The position numbers and the translations under genes are program-made. A DNA stretch of 64,000 bases from Streptosporangium saharense (GTDB lineage Bacteria > Actinomycetota > Actinomycetes > Streptosporangiales > Streptosporangiaceae). Positions 23,655-31,061 of this stretch are shown here, piece by piece. Where the stretch lies: the NCBI RefSeq assembly GCF_014203715.1, contig NZ_JACHJP010000002.1, forward strand, positions 372,001 through 436,000, in the 5' to 3' direction. The notes beneath the pieces are model-generated. The model searched no databases, was not told where the DNA came from, and saw only the letters and a program-made list of their open reading frames with translations. The stretch's first letter is position 1, and every line of letters begins with the position of its first letter.

Positions 23655-25571
23655 GTGACGGACGTCCATCGCACGGTCGACGCGGTCTGGAAACTGGAGT
23701 CGGCGAAGATCGTCGCCGGTCTCACCAGGCTGGTGCACGACGTCGGCCTCGCCGAGGAGCTGGCCCAGGACGCGCTCGTCTCCGCGCTCGAACAGTGGCC
23801 GGAGTCGGGTGTCCCCGACAATCCCGGCGCCTGGCTGACGGCCGTCGCCAAACGCCGTGCCGTCGACCACATCCGGCGCGCCCGGCGCCTCGAACTCGGG
23901 GCCGAGCAGCACGCAGAGCCCGAGCGGGAGCCCGAGCAGGACGACGTCCTGCGGCTGATGTTCGTCTCCTGTCATCCGATCCTGCCGACCGAGGCCCGGG
24001 TCGCGCTGACCCTGCGGCTCATCGGCGGCCTGACGTCCGCGGAGATCGCGCGGGCCTTCCTGACCGGTGAGCAGCGGATCGCCCGCCGCGTCGCCGACGC
24101 CAAACGCGCCCTCGCCGAGGCGCGGGTCCCGTTCGAACTGCCGGAAGGGCCGGAGCTCGCCGGGCGGCTGGCCTCGGTGCTGGAGGTCATCTACCTGATC
24201 TTCAACGAGGGATACTCGGCGACCTCGGGGGACGACCTGACGCGTCCCGCGCTCTGCCTGGAGGCGTTGCGTCTGGGCAGGCTGCTGGCCGAGCTGGCGC
24301 CGCACGAGGCCGAGGTGCACGGCCTGGTCGCGCTGATGGAGATCCAGGCCTCCCGGGAGGCCGCGCGCACCGGCCCCTCAGGCGAGCCCGTCCAGCTGCA
24401 CGAGCAGAACCGGGGGCGCTGGGACCGGCTGCTCATCCACCGTGGCTTCGCCGCGATGCTGCGGGCCAGACAGGCGGGCGGCACGCCGGGCCCGTACGTA
24501 CTGCAGGCGGCGATCGCCGTGTGTCACGCGCAGGCGGCCAGCGCCGAGGAGACCGACTGGGCGCGGATCGCGAGCCTGTACGAGGCGCTGTCCCTGCTGC
24601 TGCCCACCCCGGTCGTGCGGCTCAACCGCGCCGTCGCGGTGGGGATGGCGTACGGCCCGCAGGCCGGGCTGGACCTGGTTGAGGCGCTCACCGGGGACCC
24701 CGCGCTGCGTGACTACCACCTGCTGCCCGGGGTCCGGGGCGACCTGCTGGCCAAGCTGGGGCGGCACGAAGAGGCGCGGCTGGAGTTCGAACGGGCCGCC
24801 GACCTCACCGCCAACGCCGCCGAACGCGACTTCCTGCGGCGCCGGGCCCGGGAGATCACGCTGCCCGAGGTGGCCGGGCCCACGCTCGGCGGGGCCGTAC
24901 GGGACTTTCTGGCGCGTGAGGACCTGGACGCCGGGACGCTGCGCTCCTACGGGCAGACGCTGCGGCGGCTGTGCCTGGCGCTGGGTGAGCGCGTCCCGCT
25001 CGCCTCGACGACCCCCGAGCAGGTGGCGCGGGTGTTCGAGACGGCGTGGGGCGGCGCCGCGGCCAGGACCTGGAACCGGCACCGCTCGGCCGTACGCTCC
25101 TTCTGCGCCTGGGCCTCGCTCGACGACCTGTCCGCCCGTCTCGACCGGCGCGCCGAGAGCGGTCCACCCGTCGAGACGATCGACGGGGTACGGCTCGCGG
25201 AGCTCTGGGAGCGCGCCGACCTGTCGCTGCGGGAGCTGACCCTGTGGCGGCTGCTGCACGAGTCGGCGGCCGGGGTGCGGGCCGTACTGTCGCTGAACGT
25301 GGAGGATCTGGACCTGGAGGACCGCCGGGCCCGCGCCGGGGACGTCTGGGTCGGGTGGCGTTCGGGGACGGCGCGGCTGCTGCCCCGCCTGGTCGCGGGA
25401 AGAACCCGCGGTCCCCTGTTCCTGGCCGACCGCAGGCCGGGGCCGTCCAGGATGCCAGCCCCCGGCGACCTGTGCCCGGAGACGGGACGCGGACGGCTGT
25501 CCTACGAGCGGGCCGAGTATCTCTTCAAGCGGGCGACCGGCCACACCCTGCGCCAGCTCAGGCCCAGGTGA
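23655..25571 (+). CDS. ECF sigma factor fused to a truncated tyrosine recombinase
   Basis: One uninterrupted frame of 638 residues has two parts. Residues 1-400 are an ECF42-type sigma factor. Region 2 is around ELAQDALVSALEQWPESGVPDNPGAWL, region 4 around LRLIGGLTSAEIARAFLTGEQRIARRV, and a DUF6596/TPR-like C-terminus ends at AADLTANAAERDFL. Residues 411-638 match a tyrosine recombinase, with a core-binding domain at 413-490 (SYGQTLRRLCLALG ... WNRHRSAVRSFCAWA) and a catalytic domain from 515 that stops at GHTLRQLRPR, exactly where box II (HxxR) would be. The Tyr motif is therefore missing, and the first catalytic Arg position reads Gly (ESAAGVRAV). The recombinase part can bind DNA at most. 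GTG 23655 lacks a clear ribosome-binding site. Confidence 0.85.
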   Translation: MTDVHRTVDAVWKLESAKIVAGLTRLVHDVGLAEELAQDALVSALEQWPESGVPDNPGAWLTAVAKRRAVDHIRRARRLELGAEQHAEPEREPEQDDVLRLMFVSCHPILPTEARVALTLRLIGGLTSAEIARAFLTGEQRIARRVADAKRALAEARVPFELPEGPELAGRLASVLEVIYLIFNEGYSATSGDDLTRPALCLEALRLGRLLAELAPHEAEVHGLVALMEIQASREAARTGPSGEPVQLHEQNRGRWDRLLIHRGFAAMLRARQAGGTPGPYVLQAAIAVCHAQAASAEETDWARIASLYEALSLLLPTPVVRLNRAVAVGMAYGPQAGLDLVEALTGDPALRDYHLLPGVRGDLLAKLGRHEEARLEFERAADLTANAAERDFLRRRAREITLPEVAGPTLGGAVRDFLAREDLDAGTLRSYGQTLRRLCLALGERVPLASTTPEQVARVFETAWGGAAARTWNRHRSAVRSFCAWASLDDLSARLDRRAESGPPVETIDGVRLAELWERADLSLRELTLWRLLHESAAGVRAVLSLNVEDLDLEDRRARAGDVWVGWRSGTARLLPRLVAGRTRGPLFLADRRPGPSRMPAPGDLCPETGRGRLSYERAEYLFKRATGHTLRQLRPR

Positions 25572-25575
25572 CCCC

Positions 25576-25950
25576 CTACGGGAGCGCGTTCTCGTGCAGG
25601 TGCACGATCAGCCACCCGTCATCCCCGGAGCGACGCAGCACGGCGGTGGTGCGCACGATCTCCGGGGCGCTCCCCGCGAGGTCCACCCGCAGCAGGTAGC
25701 GGGCCAGCGCCGTGTCGCCCCAGACGTCGACCACCTCGTCGTGGACGCCGATCCCCGTCTCGGCGGGGCCGTCCTGCGGGCGGGCGTCGCGGACCTTCTC
25801 CAACTGCTCCCTGCTGGTGATCAGCACCTGCTCCGCCGAGTCCCAGATGGTCGCCTCGGGATGCAGCAGCCGGTCGATCCCCGGCCGGTCACCGCGCAGG
25901 TAGGCCTCGTACATCGCGGTGATGACCGCCCAGACGGCCTCGTGTGCCAC
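25576..25950 (-). CDS. SnoaL-like/NTF2-fold protein
   Basis: This 124-residue small cone-shaped NTF2-like protein (SnoaL/DUF4440 group) has the pattern YEAYLRGDRPGIDRLLHPEATIWDS, then strands ending WLIVHLHENALP. Such proteins are isomerases, cyclases or ligand binders; no catalytic residue set can be assigned. GTG 25950 with GGAAGAGGG upstream was chosen over a start 10 codons earlier. That extension would translate through the dispersed site CTTTACTAAGTAGAT. It follows a MarR gene by 26 bp on the same strand, so they may be co-transcribed. Confidence 0.75.
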   Translation of the reverse strand: MAHEAVWAVITAMYEAYLRGDRPGIDRLLHPEATIWDSAEQVLITSREQLEKVRDARPQDGPAETGIGVHDEVVDVWGDTALARYLLRVDLAGSAPEIVRTTAVLRRSGDDGWLIVHLHENALP

Positions 25951-25961
25951 CGGCCCTCTTC

Positions 25962-25976
25962 CTTTACTAAGTAGAT
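25962..25976. repeat. Dispersed site 4, CTTTACTAAGTAGAT
   Basis: It fills the 26-bp gap between the MarR stop codon and the SnoaL start. On the minus strand the MarR gene reads TGA directly followed by ATCTACTTAGTAAAG. It differs from the main 15-mer at two positions, both in the spacer. The location relative to a regulator stop codon is the same as for site 2. Confidence 0.65.
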
Positions 25977-26438
25977 TCACTGGTTCGCCACGGCCGGTCC
26001 ACCAAGACCGCCGAGGTTGCCGAGCATCCGCTGCAGCAGCGCGACCAGTTGCTCGACTTCCTCCTCGGAGAAGCCCGCAAGGAGCCCGTGGGCGATGTGC
26101 CCGAAGACCGGGACCAGCCGGGGAACCAGTTCCCGCCCCTCCCCGGTCAGCTCGACGACGACGGACCTGCGGTCACCGGGACGGGGACGGCGCAGGATGA
26201 GGCCCTTGGCCTCCAGACGGTCGAGCAGCCTGGTCATGCCCGCGGTGTCGGTGCCGAGCTGCGCGGCGAGCTGGTTCGGGCTGCTCTCGTGCCGCGCGGC
26301 GTGCAGCAGGACCGCCGCCTGCTGGGCGGTGACGTCGAAGGACGCCAGCCGGGCCTCGGTCGCCGCGCGCAGATCACGGCCGACCTGGCTGACCAGGGAG
26401 CCCCCGCCGAGCACGAGCCGCAGGTGCCGGGGATCCAT
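25977..26438 (-). CDS. MarR-family regulator
   Basis: This is a 153-residue winged-helix regulator. The helix-turn-helix runs through SPNQLAAQLGTDTAGMTRLLDRLEAKGLILRRPRPGDRRSV in its arrangement, with the conserved DR of the wing. The C-terminal dimer helices begin near residue 110. Stop codon TGA is followed at once by dispersed site 4. The partner SnoaL gene may be a target. The ligand is unknown. Confidence 0.88.
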   Translation of the reverse strand: MDPRHLRLVLGGGSLVSQVGRDLRAATEARLASFDVTAQQAAVLLHAARHESSPNQLAAQLGTDTAGMTRLLDRLEAKGLILRRPRPGDRRSVVVELTGEGRELVPRLVPVFGHIAHGLLAGFSEEEVEQLVALLQRMLGNLGGLGGPAVANQ

Positions 26439-26489
26439 GCGGTCATGCTAGCTGCCCGGCCGTTCACTGTCATGACAGCCAAATTCCCT

Positions 26490-27173
26490 TCACTCCCCGT
26501 CGTCGAGCAGTCCCGCGTCGTGGACGAGCAGCGCGATCTGGACCCGGTTGTTGAGGCCGAGCTTGGCCAGGACGCCGGAGACGTGCGTCTTGACCGTGGG
26601 GACGCTCAGGTGCAGCAGCGCCCCGATCTCGGCGTTCGACCTGCCTCCGGCCAGGGCGAGGGCGACCTCGCGCTCACGGTCGTTCAGCGCCGCGAGGCGT
26701 TCCAGGGCGCGGGCCCGGCGCCGGTCGTGGCCGGTGTCGGCGACGTGGGCGATGAGGCGCCTGGTCACCGCGGGTGACAGGACGGGCAGGCCCCTGGCCA
26801 CCTGGCGTACCGCGGCCACGATCTCCTCGGGCGGGGTGTCCTTGAGCAGGAAGCCCGCGGCCCCGGCGCGCAGCGCCCGCAGCACGTGCTCGTCGGCGTC
26901 GAAGGTGGTCAGGACGACGACCTCGGGGGCGCCCGCCCTGCCCCGCAGGGCCTCGGTGGCGCTCAGGCCGTCCATGACGGGCATCCGGATGTCCATCAGG
27001 ACGACGTCGGGGGTGTGCCTGGCGACCAGGGGAAGCACCTCGGCGCCGTCCCCCGCCTCGGCGACCACCCGGATGTCGGGGGCGCCGCGCAGCATCATCG
27101 ACAGGCCCGCGCGGACGAGCGGGTCGTCGTCGGCGATGAGCACGCCGACCGTCCAGGGTTGCGACGCGGTCAT
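26490..27173 (-). CDS. NarL/LuxR-type response regulator (orphan)
   Basis: This is a 227-residue two-component regulator. The receiver domain has acidic residues DDD at 15-17, the phospho-acceptor Asp61 (VVLMDIRMP) and the conserved Lys in LLKDTPPEE. A LuxR-type helix-turn-helix occupies residues 160-220 (LNDREREVALALAGGRSNAEIGALLHLSVPTVKTHVSGVLAKL by its spacing). No histidine kinase lies on either side, which is unusual for this class, since kinase and regulator are normally paired. The kinase must be elsewhere or has been lost. Confidence 0.9.
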   Translation of the reverse strand: MTASQPWTVGVLIADDDPLVRAGLSMMLRGAPDIRVVAEAGDGAEVLPLVARHTPDVVLMDIRMPVMDGLSATEALRGRAGAPEVVVLTTFDADEHVLRALRAGAAGFLLKDTPPEEIVAAVRQVARGLPVLSPAVTRRLIAHVADTGHDRRRARALERLAALNDREREVALALAGGRSNAEIGALLHLSVPTVKTHVSGVLAKLGLNNRVQIALLVHDAGLLDDGE

Positions 27174-27293
27174 GGCGGCCAGGGTAGCCTCCCGTGCCCC
27201 GGTCCCGGGTGGTCAGGCGGACTATCCTGGGGTTTCACCACGGCCCCGGAGTCCCGCGCGCCGCCTTCCCGCCCGCCGTACGACATCGGGAGC

Positions 27294-27321
27294 TTGTCTT
27301 CGCTCCAGGAAGGACTATATT
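27294..27321 (+). promoter_or_regulatory. Sulfotransferase promoter
   Basis: TTGTCT (27294-27299) and TATATT (27316-27321), spacing 16 bp, lie 37 bp before ATG 27358. They are followed by an AT-rich leader unlike most of the window, and AGGGG at 27344. This is a strong sigma-70-like match for a GC-rich genome. Confidence 0.55.
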
Positions 27322-27357
27322 TACCATAAAATAAGTAGGAATTAGGGGTAATAGACG

Positions 27358-28344
27358 ATGCCGCTGCCAGACTTCCTCACGATCGGCGCCCCGAAATCCG
27401 GGACGACGGCCCTGCACGCCGCGTTGTCCCGCCACCCCGGGCTCTACCTCTCCCCCGTCAAGGAGCCGAAGTTCTTCCTCAGCGACGGCCCGCCGCCCAC
27501 CAGGGGTGGCCCCGGCGACGCCCAGACCTACCGTGAACACGTCTGGCGGCGCGAGGACTACGAGGCGCTGTTCACCGAGGCGCCGACGGGAGTGCCCAGG
27601 GGCGAGTCGACGCCGTTCTACCTCTACGACCGGGCCGCCCAGCTACGGATCAGGGAGGTCATCCCCGGCGCCAAACTGATCGCGGCGCTGCGTGACCCGG
27701 TCGAGCGGGCGCACTCCAACTGGACGCACCTGTGGTCGGCGGGGCTTGAGCCGATCGGCGACGTGGTGGAGGCCTGCGCCGAGGAGGAGAGCAGGATCGC
27801 GGCGGGCTGGGCGCCGTTCTGGCACTACCTCTCTCTCGGCCGGTACGGCGAGCAGCTTGAGCACCTGTTCACGCTGTTCCCCCGCGAGCAGGTGCTGGTC
27901 TTCCGCTACCGCGACCTGGTGGACAGGCCCGTGGCCACCCTCGACCGGATCTGCCGGTTCCTCGGGGTCGAGCCGGGTGTGGTCACCGAGGTCCCCAGGG
28001 AGAACGTGACCGCCCACCCCGAGCCGACCCGCACCCACCGGGCGCTGTCGCGGCTGCTGCGGACCGGGGCGGCCGTCGGCCGTTTCCTGCCGCCAGGGAT
28101 CAGCGGCGCCCTCACCGATCCGCTGGAGCGGCGCCTGCAGCAGCGCGCCCGGGCCCGCCAGCCCCTGACCTGGGAGCAGCGGGAGCGATTGATCGGCCAC
28201 TTCGCCGAGGACGTGGCGCTGCTGCAGCGGGTGACCGGGGAGGACTTCAGCGACTGGCTGCTGCCCCGCGAGCGCTCCGGCGGCTTGGTCGGCACCCGTC
28301 CCGACGGTCAGCGCCAGGCCAGGAACGGGCGTCCGCAGGCGTGA
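27358..28344 (+). CDS. PAPS-dependent sulfotransferase
   Basis: This 328-residue protein transfers a sulfuryl group from PAPS to an unknown acceptor. The 5'-phosphosulfate-binding loop APKSGTT is at residues 11-17, and the 3'-phosphate-binding segment is LIAALRDPVERAHSNWTHL-like around residue 105-123. The family is used for carbohydrate and natural-product sulfation. The last 25 residues are a disordered tail. Neighbours (beta-propeller glycosidase-like protein, LanC-like protein, LAL regulator) give the region an accessory or biosynthetic look, but no complete cluster is visible. Confidence 0.9.
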   Translation: MPLPDFLTIGAPKSGTTALHAALSRHPGLYLSPVKEPKFFLSDGPPPTRGGPGDAQTYREHVWRREDYEALFTEAPTGVPRGESTPFYLYDRAAQLRIREVIPGAKLIAALRDPVERAHSNWTHLWSAGLEPIGDVVEACAEEESRIAAGWAPFWHYLSLGRYGEQLEHLFTLFPREQVLVFRYRDLVDRPVATLDRICRFLGVEPGVVTEVPRENVTAHPEPTRTHRALSRLLRTGAAVGRFLPPGISGALTDPLERRLQQRARARQPLTWEQRERLIGHFAEDVALLQRVTGEDFSDWLLPRERSGGLVGTRPDGQRQARNGRPQA

Positions 28345-28345
28345 A

Positions 28346-28389
28346 CGCCGGGTCCCCGCGGGAATCGCAGAACCCGCGGGGACCCGGCG
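28346..28389. terminator. Bidirectional hairpin, 17-bp perfect stem
   Basis: The arms 28346-28362 and 28373-28389 are perfectly complementary (core CGGGTCCCCGCGGG) around a 10-base loop. The hairpin sits between the convergent sulfotransferase and glycosidase-like genes. No T-run follows on either side, common in actinomycetes. It probably ends both transcripts. Confidence 0.7.
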
Positions 28390-28400
28390 CCCGGCACGGT

Positions 28401-29330
28401 TCAGCGCAGCTCGGTGCGCAGCTCGTGGGCGCCGTCCGCGCGGGTGTACTCGTAGTAGAGCCGCCGTCCACCCTCCGGCAGGTCCACGATCTCCACGTAG
28501 CGCAGGCCGCCGCCCGCGTGCGGGGAGAACGCGGCCGCCTCGGTGCCCAGCGGGGTCAGCTCCGCCGGGTCGGTGCCGGTCGCCACCCCCGTGCGCTCCT
28601 CGTAGTTCTCCTGCGCCGAAGCCCGGCCGTCGTAGAGGGCCACGACCTGGTCGCCGACGAAGCGGACGCTGGCGACGCGGGTGCCCCGGGCGTCCCACAG
28701 CCCCGGCCTGCCGCTGAGCGCCGTGCCCTGCCAGGTCCACTCGATGCCGTCCGCGCTGGTGGCGTAGTCGCTCACCATGCGGTCGGCCTCCTCGGGGTCG
28801 GTCAGCGGGTGGCAGGAGGCCCACAGGTGCCACAGGCCGCCGCGCCGTACGATGACGGGATCCTTGACGCCGGTCTTGGGGTCGCCGGGCAGCACGACCT
28901 GGCGCCTGGCGGGGTCGAACCCCGAGGGGTCGTCGGCCTCAAGCACCTCGACCCGCCAGTGCTTGGTGCCGTGGGTGGCGCAGCTGAGGTAGAGCCGCCA
29001 GCGGCCCTGCGGGGTGCGCACCAGCGTGGGGCGCTCCAGCGACTCGGTGTCCATCTCCTGCTGGGTGATCGTCACCAGGGGCTCGAAACGCTCGCCGTCG
29101 CCGGAGCGGGCGACGACGACCGCGTAGCCGCGTCCCTCCCCGACCGGCCTGCGCAGCCGGTAGGCCAGGTAGATCAGCCCGTCGGCCGCGACCGCGCTCG
29201 GGGCGCCCGCCCAGTGGCCTGGCGCGTCCTGGGCCGGTTCGACGGCCACGACGGAACGGGCGGGGTCGGGAAGGAGATCGTCGAATGTCAGCACGTCGTC
29301 GACGGTAGGCAGGGCTTCGGCAGCGCTCAC
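28401..29330 (-). CDS. Five-bladed beta-propeller protein, glycosidase (GH43/GH32/GH130-like) fold
   Basis: This 309-residue protein has repeated motifs of glycoside-hydrolase propellers: IYLAYRLRR, WRLYLSCA, VKDPVIVRRGGLWHLWAS, SADGIEWTW and VVALYDGRAS. A catalytic acid cannot be assigned with certainty; KDP is the usual place for one acidic residue. There is no signal peptide, so it is probably cytosolic. It is convergent with the sulfotransferase and is followed by the LanC-like gene on the other side after 126 bp on the same strand. The sugar substrate is unknown. Confidence 0.7.
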   Translation of the reverse strand: MSAAEALPTVDDVLTFDDLLPDPARSVVAVEPAQDAPGHWAGAPSAVAADGLIYLAYRLRRPVGEGRGYAVVVARSGDGERFEPLVTITQQEMDTESLERPTLVRTPQGRWRLYLSCATHGTKHWRVEVLEADDPSGFDPARRQVVLPGDPKTGVKDPVIVRRGGLWHLWASCHPLTDPEEADRMVSDYATSADGIEWTWQGTALSGRPGLWDARGTRVASVRFVGDQVVALYDGRASAQENYEERTGVATGTDPAELTPLGTEAAAFSPHAGGGLRYVEIVDLPEGGRRLYYEYTRADGAHELRTELR

Positions 29331-29456
29331 GGGGAATCACCAATCATGGTCACGAACTTTGGCCGTCCTTTGACGGCCACGAGGCCAGACCGCCACGGCC
29401 CGGCGGGCCCGGACCCGTGTCGAAGGGTAGGCGAAGAGCCGCCATGTGCTCGTCCG

Positions 29457-30779
29457 TCAGGGCCTACGCAGCGACGTCGCGGGAAACGGGATGGCGGGGA
29501 ACGGGTTGTCCGGCGGCAGGACGAGCCTGCGCACCGCCTCCGGACGCGCGGTCGCGTCCAGGTGGAGCAGCGCGGCGCCGATCCCCGCCGCGCCGATCAT
29601 GTAGCCGGTGTCCGCGGTGACCTCCCAGGGCCGCAGCCTGCGGTAGGCCTGGTACCAGCGCGATCCACGGCCGTCGTGCCCCGCGGCCCTGCCGATGAGG
29701 TTGTCGCCGAGCTCGCAGGCGAACTCCAGGTGGGCGGGGCGGCCCGTCGCCGCCCAGAGGCCGACGAACAGCTCGACCAGGCCCGCGGTGCCGCAGCACT
29801 GGCAGGCCACGTTCCAGTAGCCCTCGGTCTGGCGGCCGGGGACGCCGCTGCGGACGATGCCCCTGGCCAGCCGCTCGACCCAGTCGAGGTCCCCGGCGTC
29901 GCCCGCGACCCGGTACAGCTCGTAGAACATCCGCGCCACCCCGGCCGAGCCCGAGCAGAAGCCGAGGTAGTGCAGGTCGCGCCCCTGCGGGATGTGGTGC
30001 GGGACCAGCGCGCACCGCTCGGAGACGGCGCTGACGGCCCGGACGAAGTCGGCTCCCCTGCGGGCGGCGCCGAGGAAGCGGGCCTCCCCGGTCAGGCCGT
30101 AGAGGCGGGCCAGCAGGAAGGCGGTGCCCGCGGTGCCGGACAGGAAGCCCGGGGTGACGGCGTCGAGCGGCAGGTCGCCGCAGGCTCCGTGCCCGAACCG
30201 GTGGCCGGGTACGGCGAGCGCGGCGATGCGGGTGCCCGCCTCGACGGCGACCTCCTGGTAGGCGGGCACGCCCAGGATGCCGGAGGCGTGCAGCAGGGCC
30301 AGAATGATGCCGCCGTCCCCGCGCTGGGCCGGGTCGCCCGTCCAGCCGAGGCCCCCGTCGATGGAGCGGGCGCTGCGCACGACGTGGTCGGCGACCGCGA
30401 CCGCCTCGGCCTCGAAGGACTCCTCCCCCACGGCCCATCCGGCCTCCGCCAGGGCGAACATCACTCCGGCCAGGCCGTGGTGCAGGGACAGGTCGGCCTG
30501 CTCGCGCCAGGTGGCCGCCAGGTAGCGGGCTCCGGCCGTGGCGTCTTCGAGGTAGTCGTCGTCGCCGGTCGCGGCGGCCAGTTCGAGGAAGAACAGGACG
30601 ATGCCCGCGGCCCCCGAGTACAGCGAGAGCGGCTGACCGGGCAGGGCCGCCTTGCCGCGCGGGTCGGGGTTGGCCTTCCAGTGGCGTCCCCGCTCGTCGT
30701 CCACCGCCGCGGAGCGGATCCACCGCGCGGCCTCGATCGCCGCGCGCAAGGGGCTCTCAGTCCCAGGTTCCGGGCTCAT
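29457..30779 (-). CDS. Stand-alone LanC-like cyclase-fold protein with CCG zinc motif
   Basis: This 440-residue alpha/alpha-toroid protein of the lanthionine synthetase C-like superfamily has inner-helix GxxG repeats (LYSGAAGI, LHHGLAGV, FLSGTAGT, FCSGSAGV, CCGTAGL, MIGAAGIG). Expected zinc ligands are Cys275 (LGFCSGSAG) and the pair Cys328-Cys329 (ACQCCGTAG). The usual CHG is CCG here, the three-cysteine arrangement known from ProcM-type lanthipeptide synthetases. No LanB, LanM or precursor peptide is visible nearby. It could act on a precursor encoded elsewhere, or be a LanCL-like glutathione or protein-modifying enzyme. ATG 30779 follows AAGGAG. Confidence 0.85.
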   Translation of the reverse strand: MSPEPGTESPLRAAIEAARWIRSAAVDDERGRHWKANPDPRGKAALPGQPLSLYSGAAGIVLFFLELAAATGDDDYLEDATAGARYLAATWREQADLSLHHGLAGVMFALAEAGWAVGEESFEAEAVAVADHVVRSARSIDGGLGWTGDPAQRGDGGIILALLHASGILGVPAYQEVAVEAGTRIAALAVPGHRFGHGACGDLPLDAVTPGFLSGTAGTAFLLARLYGLTGEARFLGAARRGADFVRAVSAVSERCALVPHHIPQGRDLHYLGFCSGSAGVARMFYELYRVAGDAGDLDWVERLARGIVRSGVPGRQTEGYWNVACQCCGTAGLVELFVGLWAATGRPAHLEFACELGDNLIGRAAGHDGRGSRWYQAYRRLRPWEVTADTGYMIGAAGIGAALLHLDATARPEAVRRLVLPPDNPFPAIPFPATSLRRP

Positions 30780-30806
30780 GGCGGCTCCTTCGTGCGGGGG
30801 ACCACC

Positions 30807-30834
30807 AGTTTACCCCCTTTTCCTACAGGATCAA
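30807..30834 (-). promoter_or_regulatory. Promoter of the LanC-like gene
   Basis: On the minus strand, TTGATC (30834-30829) and TAAACT (30812-30807) are 16 bp apart and 27 bp upstream of the ATG at 30779. AAGGAG precedes the start. A clear sigma-70-like promoter. Confidence 0.5.
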
Positions 30835-31010
30835 TAGGTAATACCGGAACATGCGAGGTGGATGACGTTTTGCCGGGGTGTCGAAGGCAGGCTACTACGC
30901 CCGTTCGCACGCCGGAGGCGATATGCGGCAACCGGGTGGTTCCGCGGATCCACCCCCAACTCTGAACCTCTCTTGACGAGCCGTTTCGCCTCCCGAGGGC
31001 ATGATGAAAA

Positions 31011-31039
31011 TGGACATTGGGTAGAAAATCGTCTATATG
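31011..31039 (+). promoter_or_regulatory. Promoter of the LAL regulator gene
   Basis: TGGACA (31011-31016) and TATATG (31034-31039), spacing 17 bp, lie 22 bp before ATG 31062. The flanking 50 bp are AT-rich. The remaining roughly 170 bp between this and the LanC-like promoter hold nothing recognisable. Confidence 0.5.
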
Positions 31040-31061
31040 ATCTCGGATCTCGGACAGGACG

